DNA of 64,000 bases from Microbispora corallina (GTDB taxonomy: Bacteria; Actinomycetota; Actinomycetes; Streptosporangiales; Streptosporangiaceae), in contig NZ_BOOC01000003.1 in assembly GCF_016863035.1 (NCBI RefSeq), forward strand, positions 310,001 to 374,000, written 5' to 3'. Made by a program: the position numbers and the translations under genes. Under the pieces are notes generated by a model. The model was not told the DNA's origin. It did not search any database and saw nothing but the letters and a program-made list of their open reading frames with translations. Shown one piece after another: positions 7,322-15,363 of the stretch (its first letter is position 1; every line of letters begins with the position of its first letter).

Positions 7322-7933
7322 GTGGACTCGATGGGCGCAGGGCCGTCGTGGCCCGGAGCCGTCGCGGGGGGAGCCGGCGCTGCCATGAACTCCGTGAACC
7401 CGGTGACGGGTCCGGCGATGGCGATGACGACAGGGCCGGTGATGAACCCGGGTGTGGGCCCCGCGATGACGCCGCCGATGGGTCCGATGGGTCCGGTGGT
7501 GGGTCCGCTCGGCATGGCGACGACCCCGATGGGCCCGATGGGATCGATGGACATGGCGACGGCCTCGATGGGTCCGATGGGTCCGATGGGCCCGATGGGA
7601 CCGATGGCTCCCATGGGCCTGGGGACTCCGCCGGCCGCGGCTTTCATGGGCGGTGCGCCGGCGGCCCCCGGGATGGGGCCGGTGACGGGGCCCGTCCCGG
7701 GCGTCCCGGGGCCGTTCGACCCGCCGCAGGCGCGGTGCGCCGCCGCCCTCCAGTGGATGTTCGGCTGGCTGCAGGCATCCCTCCCGCAGGCGCCGCAGCT
7801 CGCCGGGATCGTCCCACTGGCGGTCCAGGCGGTGCGGCTGTACCGGGCGGGTCAGTACGAGGCGTGCCTGGGCCAGATCCAGTACACGCTCACCGCCGTC
7901 CAGTACGGCCCGCCCATCGCTCCACCGCTGTGA
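7322..7933 (+). CDS. Met-Gly-Pro repeat protein with conserved-looking C-terminal domain
   Basis: 203-aa protein, function unknown. The first 120 residues are low-complexity with many Met-Gly-Pro triplets (PMGPMGPMGPMGPMAPMG), loosely collagen-like but too irregular to claim a triple helix. The last 75 residues look folded and helical (PPQARCAAALQWMFGWLQAS, AVQAVRLYRAGQYEACLGQI, then QYTLTAVQYG). No signal peptide. Start chosen at GTG 7322, which is 6 nt after GGAGG (7311-7315); GTG 7319 is too close and ATG 7331 too far. It follows the Q/Y-rich gene by 13 nt and is followed by a strong hairpin. Both proteins end in Gln-Tyr-rich or Tyr-Gly motifs, suggesting they act together. Confidence 0.7.
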   Translation: MDSMGAGPSWPGAVAGGAGAAMNSVNPVTGPAMAMTTGPVMNPGVGPAMTPPMGPMGPVVGPLGMATTPMGPMGSMDMATASMGPMGPMGPMGPMAPMGLGTPPAAAFMGGAPAAPGMGPVTGPVPGVPGPFDPPQARCAAALQWMFGWLQASLPQAPQLAGIVPLAVQAVRLYRAGQYEACLGQIQYTLTAVQYGPPIAPPL

Positions 7934-7948
7934 CGAGATCACCTGAGT

Positions 7949-7979
7949 GGCCCGGACCGGCCCGTCGCCGGTCCGGGCC
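7949..7979 (+). terminator. Perfect 12-bp hairpin after the two repeat-protein genes
   Basis: GGCCCGGACCGG (7949-7960) and CCGGTCCGGGCC (7968-7979) form a perfect 12-bp stem with a 7-nt loop, 15 nt after the stop of the Met-Gly-Pro gene. It probably ends or reduces transcription before the protease gene, which would then have its own promoter or lower expression. The 280-nt gap it lies in holds no convincing gene. Confidence 0.7.
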
Positions 7980-8213
7980 CCTCCCGCACCGATCCCGCGG
8001 AGGTTCGTCCCCCCGCCACCCGTGCCCGGGCCGTACGGCCTCACGAGGTTGACGCCGGGCGGGGGCGGGCGGGGTGCGGAGGGCGGGGAGCCGGCCGCGG
8101 AGCCCCGCGACCGGCCCGGCCACCGCGGGTGACGACAGAGCCCGTTCCTGCCCCGTCGAGCCCACCGGGCACGGCCGGCGACGCCAGCGCGAGCTGGGGA
8201 GAGTCGAGACGTT

Positions 8214-11021
8214 GTGACGAGTAACGACAAGCCAAAGGACGGAACCGGGGAGGCGCGCCGCACGGCCTCGGGCCGGGCGCGGCAGACCTCCCGGCAGGCG
8301 CCGCAGCCGGTGGAGCCCCGGCCCCGGCGCCACATGGTGGCGGCGCTGCCCCAGCCGTACCTGACGGCCCTCGGGGTCGCCGCGCCGGCGCTCGACGCGG
8401 ACGACCTGCACCGGCTGCTGGAGGACGACCCCGAGGTGCGGGTGCACCGCCGGGTCGTGCCCGCCGGAGGAGGGCTCGAAGGGGCCGACGCCATGCCCTT
8501 TCCACCCGTGGTGGTGGCGGACATGACGCCGGAGCACGCCGTGGCGCTGCGCAGACGCCATCCGCAACTGCACATCGAGCGCGACCGGCTGCTCACCTAC
8601 AGCGAGGTGCCCGTGCCGCCCCGCCGGCGGCGGCCCGCCGCGGCGGTGCTCCCGGTCGGCGTGGAGAGCACGTTCACGTTCCTGGTGCGGGACGCCGACG
8701 GCGACCCCGTGCCGGACGCGACCGTCTTCGTGACCGGGAACGGCTGGCCCGCGCAGGCCGTGACCGGGACGGACGGCAGGGCGACGGTCACCATGGCGGG
8801 GGAGACCCCGGAGACCGTCGCGAGCGTCATGGTCCGGCCGCGCGCCGGATTCTGGAGCCGCCACATCGAGCGGCCCGCCCTGTCGACCAGGCGGGACAAC
8901 CTGATCGAGCTGGTCAGGCTGTCGGAGACGTTCGAGGGCTTCCCGGGACGGCAGGTGTTCGGGTGGGGCCAGCAGGCCATGCACCTGGACCGGCTGCCGC
9001 CCACCCTCCGCGGCGCGGGGGCGCGGATCGCCCTGATCGACTCGGGGGCGGCCGTCCGGCACCCCGACCTCGCGGGCAGGGTGAGCGCGGGGATCGACCT
9101 CGTCGGCGGCAAGGCCGAGGGCTGGGCGCTCGACGCCGCCCAGCACGGCTCCCACTGCGCCGGGATCGTCGCCGGGGCCGACGACGGCCGCGGCGTCGTG
9201 GGCTTCGCGGTCGAGGCCGAGGTGCACGCCTGCAAGATCTTCCCCGGAGGCCGCTTCAGCGACCTCGTCGAGGCCCTCGACTACTGCATCGAGCAGCAGA
9301 TCGACGTCGTCAACCTCAGCCTCGGCAGCCCGCATCCGTCGCCGCTCGTGGCCGCCAAGATCGAGCAGGCGCGGAACGCGGGCGTCGCGTGCGTCGTGGC
9401 CGCCGGCAACGACGGCGGGCCCGTCGGCTTCCCCGGCACCCTGCCCACCGTGCTGACGGTGGCGGCGATCGGCAGGGCGGGCACGTTCCCGGCCGGGACC
9501 TCCCACGCCGCCGAGATCCTGGAGCCGCGCACCGGCGAGGGGTACTTCTCGCCCCGCTTCACCTGCCACGGCCCGGAGGTCGACGTCTGCGCGCCGGGCG
9601 TGGCCGTCCTGTCGTCCGTGCCGCCCGACGCGTACGCGGCCTGCGACGGCACCTCCATGGCCGCGCCGCACGTGGCGGGCCTGGCGGCGCTCGTGCTGGC
9701 GCACCACCCGGACTTCCGTAACGGGTACGCCGCCAGGGACGCCCGCCGGGTCGACCGGCTGTTCCAGATCATCAGGGCGAGCTGCGTCCCGCTGGATCTG
9801 GGGGACCCGAGGCGCACGGGGGCGGGGCTGCCCAGTGCCCTGCGCGCGCTCGGGCCGGCGCTCGCGCACGTCACGCGGGAGATGGGGGAGGTCCAGGTGA
9901 CGCTGGAGCAGCTGACGATGGAGATGATGTCGGCCGGGCTGCTCGTGCCGCCGGTCCCCTTCTCCGGCGTCGCCGGGGGCGTGCCCGGGGCGGCTCCGTC
10001 CGTGAACGGGACGGGCCCGGCCGCGATGGCCGGCACGTTGGCCGGCACGTTGGCCGGCACGTTGGCCGGCATGGTCCCGGGCGCCGGGCTCGGCCCGGTC
10101 TCCGTCCAGGTCGCGAACGGCCCGGTCGCGAACGGTCCGGTTCCGAACCCGTTCGCCAATGGCCCCGTCCCGAACGGCCCGTTCGCCAACGGCCCGGTCC
10201 TGAACGGCCCGGTCCCGAACGGTCCGGCGGCCTGCGGGCCTGATGTCGGCGGCCACCACTCCTTCACCGGCGGACAGCTCGCGGGCCAGGATCCCGGTCA
10301 CCCGGGTGCCCCGGGGCCGGCTCACGGTTCTCTCCACGGTCCGGGCATGGGCGGGCCGGCGTACCCGGGCACGGCCGCAGCGGGTCACACCGGCCTGGGT
10401 ACGCCCGGTCTCAACGGGCCGGCTTTCGACGTTCCGGGCGCGAGCGGGCCGGGTCTGCACGGGCCCGGTCTGAACGGGCCGGTCTCCAACGGGCCGGATC
10501 TGAACGGGCCGGATCTGAACGGGCCGGGTCTGAACGGGCCGATCCTGAACGGCCCGGCCACCGCCAACGGCCCGGTCCCGCACGTCAACGGCGGCTCATG
10601 GGCGCCGGACACGGCGGCCTCCGCGGGAGCCGGGACGCGGGGCGGCGTCGCGAGGCCGGACGCCGGGACGGGCACGGGCCGCGGCCGGACCGCGACCGGG
10701 CGGGCGTCCCACCCGGCCGGCACCGGGAAGGCGGGACGCGGGGTCTCCCGGGGCGCGGGCACGGCGTCCGCCGCGGAGGGCACCGCCGCGCCGGCCCAGG
10801 GGATCCCGCCGTACGGCGCCGCAGGAGCCGTGCCGGGGGTGGGCCCCGCGGCAGGAACGCCCGCCGACATGGGCGCGAACGGCGCCGGGGCCGCGAACGG
10901 CACACCCGGCGCGGCGGCCGGCTACCCGACGGGGAACGGCCTGACCGCCCTGTCGTGGCTGGCCGAGGAGATGCGCGCCGCCGGCCTCCTCGCGGAGCGG
11001 ACGTCCGAGACGCTGGACTGA
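8214..11021 (+). CDS. Signal-less subtilisin-like (S8) serine peptidase with NGP-repeat tail
   Basis: 935-aa S8 family peptidase. In order: a basic Pro-rich lead of about 40 residues with no signal peptide; a propeptide-like region (about 45-130); a beta-sandwich resembling carboxypeptidase-regulatory/Ig repeats (about 150-235, DADGDPVPDATVFVTGNG); and the catalytic domain (about 265-520). The catalytic residues are Asp276 (IALIDSGAAVRHPD), His311 (HGSHCAGIVAG), oxyanion Asn399 (AAGNDGG) and Ser481 (GTSMAAPHVAG), all intact. The final 360 residues are disordered with (L)NGP repeats. A short EM-x-x-AGLL motif occurs after the catalytic domain (MEMMSAGLL, about 569-577) and again at the extreme C-terminus (AEEMRAAGLLAE). 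GTG 8214 is preceded by GGGGAGAG about 13 nt away. The lack of an export signal suggests intracellular action, possibly on its low-complexity neighbours. Confidence 0.88.
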   Translation: MTSNDKPKDGTGEARRTASGRARQTSRQAPQPVEPRPRRHMVAALPQPYLTALGVAAPALDADDLHRLLEDDPEVRVHRRVVPAGGGLEGADAMPFPPVVVADMTPEHAVALRRRHPQLHIERDRLLTYSEVPVPPRRRRPAAAVLPVGVESTFTFLVRDADGDPVPDATVFVTGNGWPAQAVTGTDGRATVTMAGETPETVASVMVRPRAGFWSRHIERPALSTRRDNLIELVRLSETFEGFPGRQVFGWGQQAMHLDRLPPTLRGAGARIALIDSGAAVRHPDLAGRVSAGIDLVGGKAEGWALDAAQHGSHCAGIVAGADDGRGVVGFAVEAEVHACKIFPGGRFSDLVEALDYCIEQQIDVVNLSLGSPHPSPLVAAKIEQARNAGVACVVAAGNDGGPVGFPGTLPTVLTVAAIGRAGTFPAGTSHAAEILEPRTGEGYFSPRFTCHGPEVDVCAPGVAVLSSVPPDAYAACDGTSMAAPHVAGLAALVLAHHPDFRNGYAARDARRVDRLFQIIRASCVPLDLGDPRRTGAGLPSALRALGPALAHVTREMGEVQVTLEQLTMEMMSAGLLVPPVPFSGVAGGVPGAAPSVNGTGPAAMAGTLAGTLAGTLAGMVPGAGLGPVSVQVANGPVANGPVPNPFANGPVPNGPFANGPVLNGPVPNGPAACGPDVGGHHSFTGGQLAGQDPGHPGAPGPAHGSLHGPGMGGPAYPGTAAAGHTGLGTPGLNGPAFDVPGASGPGLHGPGLNGPVSNGPDLNGPDLNGPGLNGPILNGPATANGPVPHVNGGSWAPDTAASAGAGTRGGVARPDAGTGTGRGRTATGRASHPAGTGKAGRGVSRGAGTASAAEGTAAPAQGIPPYGAAGAVPGVGPAAGTPADMGANGAGAANGTPGAAAGYPTGNGLTALSWLAEEMRAAGLLAERTSETLD
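10029..10580 (+). repeat. In-frame short repeats in the protease tail
   Basis: At 10029-10076 a 12-bp unit (GCCGGCACGTTG) repeats four times in a row, the last copy diverged, coding Ala-Gly-Thr-Leu. From about 10110 to 10240 and 10440 to 10575 many 12-18-bp units code for Asn-Gly-Pro with a variable residue before (LNGP, SNGP, ANGP). All keep the frame, pointing to expansion by slippage under coding constraint. Confidence 0.85.
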
Positions 11022-11030
11022 CCCCGGCCC

Positions 11031-11999
11031 ATGAGGGGACTTCCGCCGTACTCGCCGATGACGGCGCAGCTCGGGCCGCTGCCCGAGCCGGACCGGGACT
11101 ACGCCCACGAGATGAAGTGGGACGGGGTCCGGGCGCTGGCCTACGTGGACGGGGGACGGCTCCGGCTGATCTCCAGGAACGCCAGGGACATCACCGAGGC
11201 GTACCCGGAGATCGCCGGCCTGGCCGGGGCCGTCGGCGGCAACGACGCCGTCCTCGACGGGGAGATCGTGGCGTTCGACGAGCAGGGGAGGCCCTCGTTC
11301 GAGGCGCTCCAGCCGAGGATGCACCAGCGCAACCCGGCGCGGATCGCCCAGCTCGCGGCGGCCGTGCCCGTGACGTACCTGCTGTTCGACGTGCTCCACG
11401 TGAACACCGCCCCCGCGATCGCCATGCCCTACTCGGCGCGCAGGGGGCTGCTCGACGAGATCGTGCGGAAGGGCGCCCACTGGGACATCCCGCCGTACTT
11501 CCGGAACGGTGGCGCCCATGTGCTGGCCGAGTCGCGGCGGCTCGGCCTCGAAGGCGTGGTCGCCAAGCGGCTGACCTCGCCGTACCGGCCGGGGAGGCGG
11601 TCACCTGACTGGGTCAAGGTGAAGAACGTCCGCACCCAGGAGGTGGTCGTGTGCGGCTGGAAGGCGGGCGAGGGCCGGCGCACCGGGACGATCGGGTCGC
11701 TGCTGCTCGGCGTGCACGACGAGCGCGGCCGCCTCCGGTACGCCGGTAGCGTCGGCACGGGCTTCACCGAGGCCGCGCTGCGCCGGATCGCCGAACGGCT
11801 GGCCCCTCTCGCGCGCCGGACCCCGCCCTTCGACGAGGAGCCGTCCCGGGAGGACGCGCGGGGCGCGCACTGGGTCGAGCCCCTGCTCGTGGGCGAGGTC
11901 CAGTACGCCGAGTGGACGGGCGAGCACCGGCTCCGCCACCCCTCCTGGCGGGGCTTCAGAGAGGACAAGAACCCCGAGGACGTGATGCGTGAGCAGTGA
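11031..11999 (+). CDS. ATP-dependent DNA ligase (LigC/LigD ligase-domain type)
   Basis: 322-aa stand-alone ATP-dependent DNA ligase. The nucleotidyltransferase domain has the AMP-accepting lysine Lys29 in EMKWDGVRA (motif KxDG). Other ligase motifs are LDGEIVAFDEQGRPSFEAL, the LGLEGVVAKR motif and SPDWVKVKN (motif V). A C-terminal OB-fold (VVCGWKAGEGRRTGTIGSLL, VGTGFTEAALRRI) follows. The polymerase and nuclease domains of full LigD are absent, so this resembles a LigC-type enzyme for end-joining or repair of ribonucleotide-containing breaks. It starts 9 nt after the protease stop, without a clear SD, so it may be translationally coupled; a functional link to the protease is not evident. Confidence 0.9.
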   Translation: MRGLPPYSPMTAQLGPLPEPDRDYAHEMKWDGVRALAYVDGGRLRLISRNARDITEAYPEIAGLAGAVGGNDAVLDGEIVAFDEQGRPSFEALQPRMHQRNPARIAQLAAAVPVTYLLFDVLHVNTAPAIAMPYSARRGLLDEIVRKGAHWDIPPYFRNGGAHVLAESRRLGLEGVVAKRLTSPYRPGRRSPDWVKVKNVRTQEVVVCGWKAGEGRRTGTIGSLLLGVHDERGRLRYAGSVGTGFTEAALRRIAERLAPLARRTPPFDEEPSREDARGAHWVEPLLVGEVQYAEWTGEHRLRHPSWRGFREDKNPEDVMREQ

Positions 12000-12030
12000 C
12001 GGCTCCCGGCGCGCCCCGGCGACGGCCGCT

Positions 12031-12120
12031 CGGCAGGCAGCGGTGCTCGGCAGGCAGCGGTGCTCGGCAGGCAGCGGTGCTCAGTAGGCCGCGGTGCTCG
12101 GCAGGTCCCGGTGTTCAGTA
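12031..12120. repeat. 17-bp tandem repeats overlapping the DUF1876 stop
   Basis: Five 17-bp units from 12031 to 12115 (CGGCAGGCAGCGGTGCT three times exactly, then two diverged copies), running into the last codons of the minus-strand DUF1876 gene (stop at 12115-12117). The diverged copies have CAGTAGG in place of CGGCAGG, matching the sequence at the gene's stop. It lies between convergent genes. Confidence 0.9.
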
Positions 12121-12384
12121 GGTCTCGTACGCCGGGCCGGCGAGCTGGGCGACGTCCTCCGCGCCGTCGCCGATGAGTTTGGCCCCCAGGTCGGCCAGCG
12201 CCCGCCCGGCCGCCAGTTCGTCGCCGATCTCCGGAACCGGCCGGTCGGCCGGGTTGCGCCGGGCCCGGCCGACGCTCTCGTGCCGCATGCCCCCGCCCGT
12301 GTACAGCACGGCGGTCGCCGTGGTGACGTCGTCGTTGTCGTCCTCGTTGAGGAAGACCTCCACCGTCCATCGCTTGGATTCCAT
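12115..12384 (-). CDS. DUF1876 domain protein
   Basis: 89-aa cytosolic protein of the DUF1876 family (dsRBD-like small fold), often found with stress and dormancy genes in actinobacteria. Conserved blocks are KRWTVEVFLNEDDNDDVTTA, ATAVLYTGGGMRHESVGRAR and VPEIGDELAAGRALADLG. Start chosen at ATG 12384 because GGGAGG lies 8 nt upstream; an ATG at 12408 would add 8 residues with no comparable site. It is divergent from the universal stress protein gene, and the two may share control. Molecular function is unknown. Confidence 0.78.
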   Translation of the reverse strand: MESKRWTVEVFLNEDDNDDVTTATAVLYTGGGMRHESVGRARRNPADRPVPEIGDELAAGRALADLGAKLIGDGAEDVAQLAGPAYETY

Positions 12385-12491
12385 GACGAACACCTCCCTG
12401 ACCAGCATCTCTCCGCCTCGGGCCGCACCGGAAGGGGCATAAGGCCAGTACGGCCGCCCGTGCCGGGGGCGGACGTGCGGCCCTGGGGGAC

Positions 12492-12505
12492 GGGACCTCC
12501 GGCCC
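12492..12505. promoter_or_regulatory. DevR/OsdR-like box between DUF1876 and USP genes
   Basis: GGGACCTCCGGCCC resembles the palindromic GGGAC-N4-GTCCC-type sites of the dormancy regulator DevR/DosR and its Streptomyces counterpart, with one off-consensus base in the right arm. It lies between two divergent stress genes, 108 nt before DUF1876 and 71 nt before USP. High GC makes chance matches possible. Confidence 0.35.
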
Positions 12506-12575
12506 TGGAGCCGGGGCCGGGCGGCGAGGTCCCATGGGGTCGTCCGGGCGGCCGGATGGAGACAGGAGGACGGTC

Positions 12576-13433
12576 ATGCCCCTACCGATCATCGTCGGCA
12601 CCGACGGCTCGCCCGAGGCGACGTCGGCCGTCGAGTGGGCCGCCGACGACGCCGCCCGCCGCGGGCTGCCCCTGCGGTTCGTCTCGGTGGTGGACCACTG
12701 GGCGTACGGCATCCCGAAGTTCCCCGCGACCCTGGCCGACCCGCTGACCGTGCACGCCGAGCGCGCCCTCGAGGCGGCCGAGGCGACGGCCCGGGAGCGG
12801 CGGCCCGAAGTCGAGATCAGCAAGGAGATCGTCGAGGGCATCCCGGCGCGGATCCTGCGCGACCGCGGCAGGGAGGCCGAGGAGATCGTGCTCGGCAGCC
12901 GGGGGCTGGGCGGCTTCGCCGGCCTGGTGATCGGCTCGGTGAGCACCCATGTGGCCGGGCACGCCCCCTGCCCCGTCGTCGTGGTCCGGCCCGGCTGGCG
13001 CGACGCGCACGCGCGGGTGGTGGTCGGCCTCGACGACTCGGCGGAGTGCGACCCCGCCCTCGGATACGCGTTCGAGCAGGCCCGGCTGCGCCGCGCGACC
13101 CTGCGCGCCGTCTTCGCCTGGCAGCTGCCGGTCCACACGCTCGCGCCGGAGATCGCCTACGACATAAGCGAGGTGCGGGAGGCGCGGCAGCGGGTCGTGA
13201 CCCGGAAGCTCGACACGTGGCGCCGCCTGCATCCCGAGGTGGACGTCCAGGAGGACCTCGTGTACGGGCATCCCGTCCAGGCGCTGACCGAGGCGTCCGG
13301 GGACGCCGACCTGCTGGTGGTGGGGTCGCACGGCCGGGGAGCCCTGGGGGCGGCGGTCCTCGGCTCGGTCGGCCGCGCCGTCCTCCACCACGCCTCCTGC
13401 CCGGTCGCCATCGTCCGCCCGCGGGCCGTCTGA
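12576..13433 (+). CDS. Universal stress protein, two UspA domains
   Basis: 285-aa tandem UspA protein. Domain 1 is about residues 1-140 (PIIVGTDGSPEATSAVEWAA; ATP-loop LGSRGLGGFAGLVIGSVSTH). Domain 2 is about 148-285 (VVVGLDDSAECDPAL; GSHGRGALGAAVLGSVGRAV). Both keep the G-x2-G-x9-G-S/T pattern of ATP-binding USPs. Such proteins are induced by hypoxia, starvation or redox stress in actinobacteria. ATG 12576 follows AGGAGGA by 5 nt, which rules out the upstream in-frame ATG at 12534. Neighbours DUF1876 and Hsp20 fit a stress block. Confidence 0.93.
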   Translation: MPLPIIVGTDGSPEATSAVEWAADDAARRGLPLRFVSVVDHWAYGIPKFPATLADPLTVHAERALEAAEATARERRPEVEISKEIVEGIPARILRDRGREAEEIVLGSRGLGGFAGLVIGSVSTHVAGHAPCPVVVVRPGWRDAHARVVVGLDDSAECDPALGYAFEQARLRRATLRAVFAWQLPVHTLAPEIAYDISEVREARQRVVTRKLDTWRRLHPEVDVQEDLVYGHPVQALTEASGDADLLVVGSHGRGALGAAVLGSVGRAVLHHASCPVAIVRPRAV

Positions 13434-13472
13434 CCGGGCGCGGGGGCCTGCGCCGGGGCGGAGCGAGCAGGG

Positions 13473-13502
13473 GTGGGCCCGCCCTCGCGGAGACGGGCCC
13501 AC
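13473..13502. terminator. Bidirectional hairpin between USP and Hsp20
   Basis: GTGGGCCCG (13473-13481) and CGGGCCCAC (13494-13502) form a perfect 9-bp stem with a 12-nt loop, between convergent genes ending at 13433 and 13518. Confidence 0.6.
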
Positions 13503-13517
13503 GATGAGCGGGATCGG

Positions 13518-13949
13518 TCAGGTCTGCGGGCCGCCGCGTTCGACGGGAATGCGCTTGCTCTCTTCTCTCTCCTCGGCGAGCCGCACGCTGATCTCGAGGA
13601 TCCCCTGGTCGTAGGTGGCCTTCACGTCGTTCTCGTCGGCGTTGGGCGGCAGCGGGACCGACCGGGTGAACGACCCGTACCGGAACTCGGTGCGCTGTCC
13701 CCGCCGCTCCTCCTGGCGCCGTTCCCCATGGATTGTGAGGATGCCGTTGGCCACGGTGATCTCGATGTCGCGCTCCGGGTCCATCCCCGGGAGCTCGGCG
13801 CGCAGCACGTACCGCCCGTCCTCCACGTAGTCCTCGAACCTCATCTGCTGCCCGGTGGTGGACCGGAACGCCGCCAGCGGGGCCTCCAGCAGGTCGAACA
13901 GGTCGGGTACGAGGCTTCGCTGCTCTCGTCGCATCATGGGTGCGCTCAC
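13518..13949 (-). CDS. Hsp20/alpha-crystallin small heat shock protein
   Basis: 143-aa small heat shock protein, an ATP-independent holdase chaperone forming oligomers. The alpha-crystallin domain runs from about residue 45 to 130: EDGRYVLRAELPGMDPERDI, EITVANGILTIHGERR, FRYGSFTRSVPLPPNAD and the dimer-interface strand ATYDQGILEISVRL. The C-terminal IPV (SKRIPVERG) matches the I-x-I/V anchor motif. The GTG at 13949 is chosen because GGAGG sits 8 nt before it; ATGs at 13937 and 13934 lack such spacing. No HspR (HAIR) box was noticed upstream. Confidence 0.93.
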   Translation of the reverse strand: MSAPMMRREQRSLVPDLFDLLEAPLAAFRSTTGQQMRFEDYVEDGRYVLRAELPGMDPERDIEITVANGILTIHGERRQEERRGQRTEFRYGSFTRSVPLPPNADENDVKATYDQGILEISVRLAEEREESKRIPVERGGPQT

Positions 13950-14146
13950 GCGCCTCACCTCCGTCTGCTCCGCCGTCACGCACACGCGGAGACCCGCGGG
14001 GATCCGGCGGAGATCGAGTGGCGACGCCCCTCGCGTCACGGCGTCAGACAAGGCACCTACCCGCCCCGCCGAGCGAATATGTGACTGTATGGGAGGTTCG
14101 TGCCGGTTTAGGGGTGACAGTCGGGTCCCGCGGCGCCTGAGGCAGG

Positions 14147-14839
14147 ATGGGGATCATGACACGAGACCTGTACGGCGGGACGGGACCCGGACCGATCACG
14201 CCGGACGGCTGCGCGGTCGACTACTACGCGACCCTCGTCCCCATGGGGGAGCCGGAGCTCGTCCACGGCGCCGTCCCGGAGGGCGCGTCGATCCTGGAGC
14301 TCGGGGCGGGCGCGGGGCGGATCACCCACAGCCTCCTGGCTCTCGGGCACGAGGTGGTCGCCGTGGACGAGTCGCCCGAGATGCTCGCCCGCATCAGGGG
14401 AGCGGAGACCGTCCGCTCGCCCATCCAGGACCTCGCCCTCGGCCGGACCTTCGACGTCGTCCTGCTCATGTCGTACGTGATCGACACGGCGGACGACGAG
14501 CTGTGCCGCGCCTTCCTGCGGACCTGCCGCCGGCACGTCTCCCCGGACGGCTGCGTGATCCTGCAGCACAAGCCGGCCGAGTGGCACGACGCGATCGGGC
14601 CGTTCGAGCGTGACCACGGCGACGGGAGGATCACCCGCATGACTGAGGCCCGCCGCCCCGAGCCCGACCTGCTGGCCGCCACGATGGAGTACGTCGTGGG
14701 CGACCGGCGCTGGACCCACTACTTCCTCAGCAGGCGGCGGGACGACGAGGTGTTCGCCGGGTTGCTCGCGGAGGCGGGCCTGGCGCCCGCCGGCCATCTC
14801 GGCGGCGACCCCGAGTGGATCAGGGCACTGCCGATCTGA
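14147..14839 (+). CDS. Class I SAM-dependent methyltransferase
   Basis: 230-aa methyltransferase with a Rossmann-type SAM site: motif I SILELGAGAGRITHSLLALG (about residues 48-67), the acidic end of strand 2 EVVAVDESPEML, then FDVVLLMSYVID. The substrate is not evident. Two in-frame ATGs (14147 and 14156) are possible and neither has an ideal ribosome site; I used the first. A cupin gene follows after 44 nt on the same strand, suggesting a two-gene unit. Confidence 0.85.
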   Translation: MGIMTRDLYGGTGPGPITPDGCAVDYYATLVPMGEPELVHGAVPEGASILELGAGAGRITHSLLALGHEVVAVDESPEMLARIRGAETVRSPIQDLALGRTFDVVLLMSYVIDTADDELCRAFLRTCRRHVSPDGCVILQHKPAEWHDAIGPFERDHGDGRITRMTEARRPEPDLLAATMEYVVGDRRWTHYFLSRRRDDEVFAGLLAEAGLAPAGHLGGDPEWIRALPI

Positions 14840-14883
14840 CGGGCACCCGCACGACCCCCGGCACGGCCGGAACGGAGACGACG

Positions 14884-15300
14884 ATGAAGTTCGTACGAGA
14901 AGACCAGATCACGACCACCACACCGGAATCGAGCAGGTTCACCGGCGCCGTCTGGGAGGCCCGCGCCCTGGAGCCCGTCGAGGAGGACGGCCTGCGGGCG
15001 CAGCGCTTCTCCTACGCCCCCGAGGCCCGCTCCTGCTGGCACACCCATGAGGGCGAGCAGGCGCTGTACGTGCTCTCCGGCCGGGGCGTGGTCGCCCGAT
15101 GGGGCGAGGCCACCGGCACCGTCATCGGGCCGGGCGACTGGGTGCACGTGCAGCCGGGGGAGAAGCACTGGCACGGCGCCCTCCCCGACGGCACGCTCGT
15201 CCACCTCGCCGTCACGGCGAGCGGCGGGACCCTGTGGCACGAGCCGGTCTCGGAGGAGGACTACCGGGCGGGCGTCGAGGCCGCCCGCCCCACCGGCTGA
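14884..15300 (+). CDS. Cupin-domain protein
   Basis: 138-aa single-domain cupin. The metal motifs are partly visible: SCWHTHEGEQALYVLSGRG (HxH...E of cupin motif 1) and GDWVHVQPGEKHWHGALPDG (motif 2, with the final His). It is likely a small metal-binding beta-barrel enzyme or sensor; substrate unknown. ATG 14884 follows CGGAG by about 8 nt. It lies downstream of the methyltransferase. Confidence 0.85.
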   Translation: MKFVREDQITTTTPESSRFTGAVWEARALEPVEEDGLRAQRFSYAPEARSCWHTHEGEQALYVLSGRGVVARWGEATGTVIGPGDWVHVQPGEKHWHGALPDGTLVHLAVTASGGTLWHEPVSEEDYRAGVEAARPTG

Positions 15301-15363
15301 CGCCACGCCGCCCCCGCCGCGACGCCCGCTCCCGCCGCGGTCCGGCGCGTCACCGGCCGTGCA

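Noticed and set aside
7947-8132. 61-aa ORF after the Met-Gly-Pro gene
   Set aside because: Overlaps a perfect terminator-like hairpin and has no ribosome site.
7890-10583. 897-aa antisense frame over the S8 protease
   Set aside because: Arg/Pro/Gly-biased with repeated RPVQTRPV, the mirror of the NGP repeats.
12031-12120. Possible CRISPR array
   Set aside because: 17-bp units are contiguous with no unique spacers; no cas genes.
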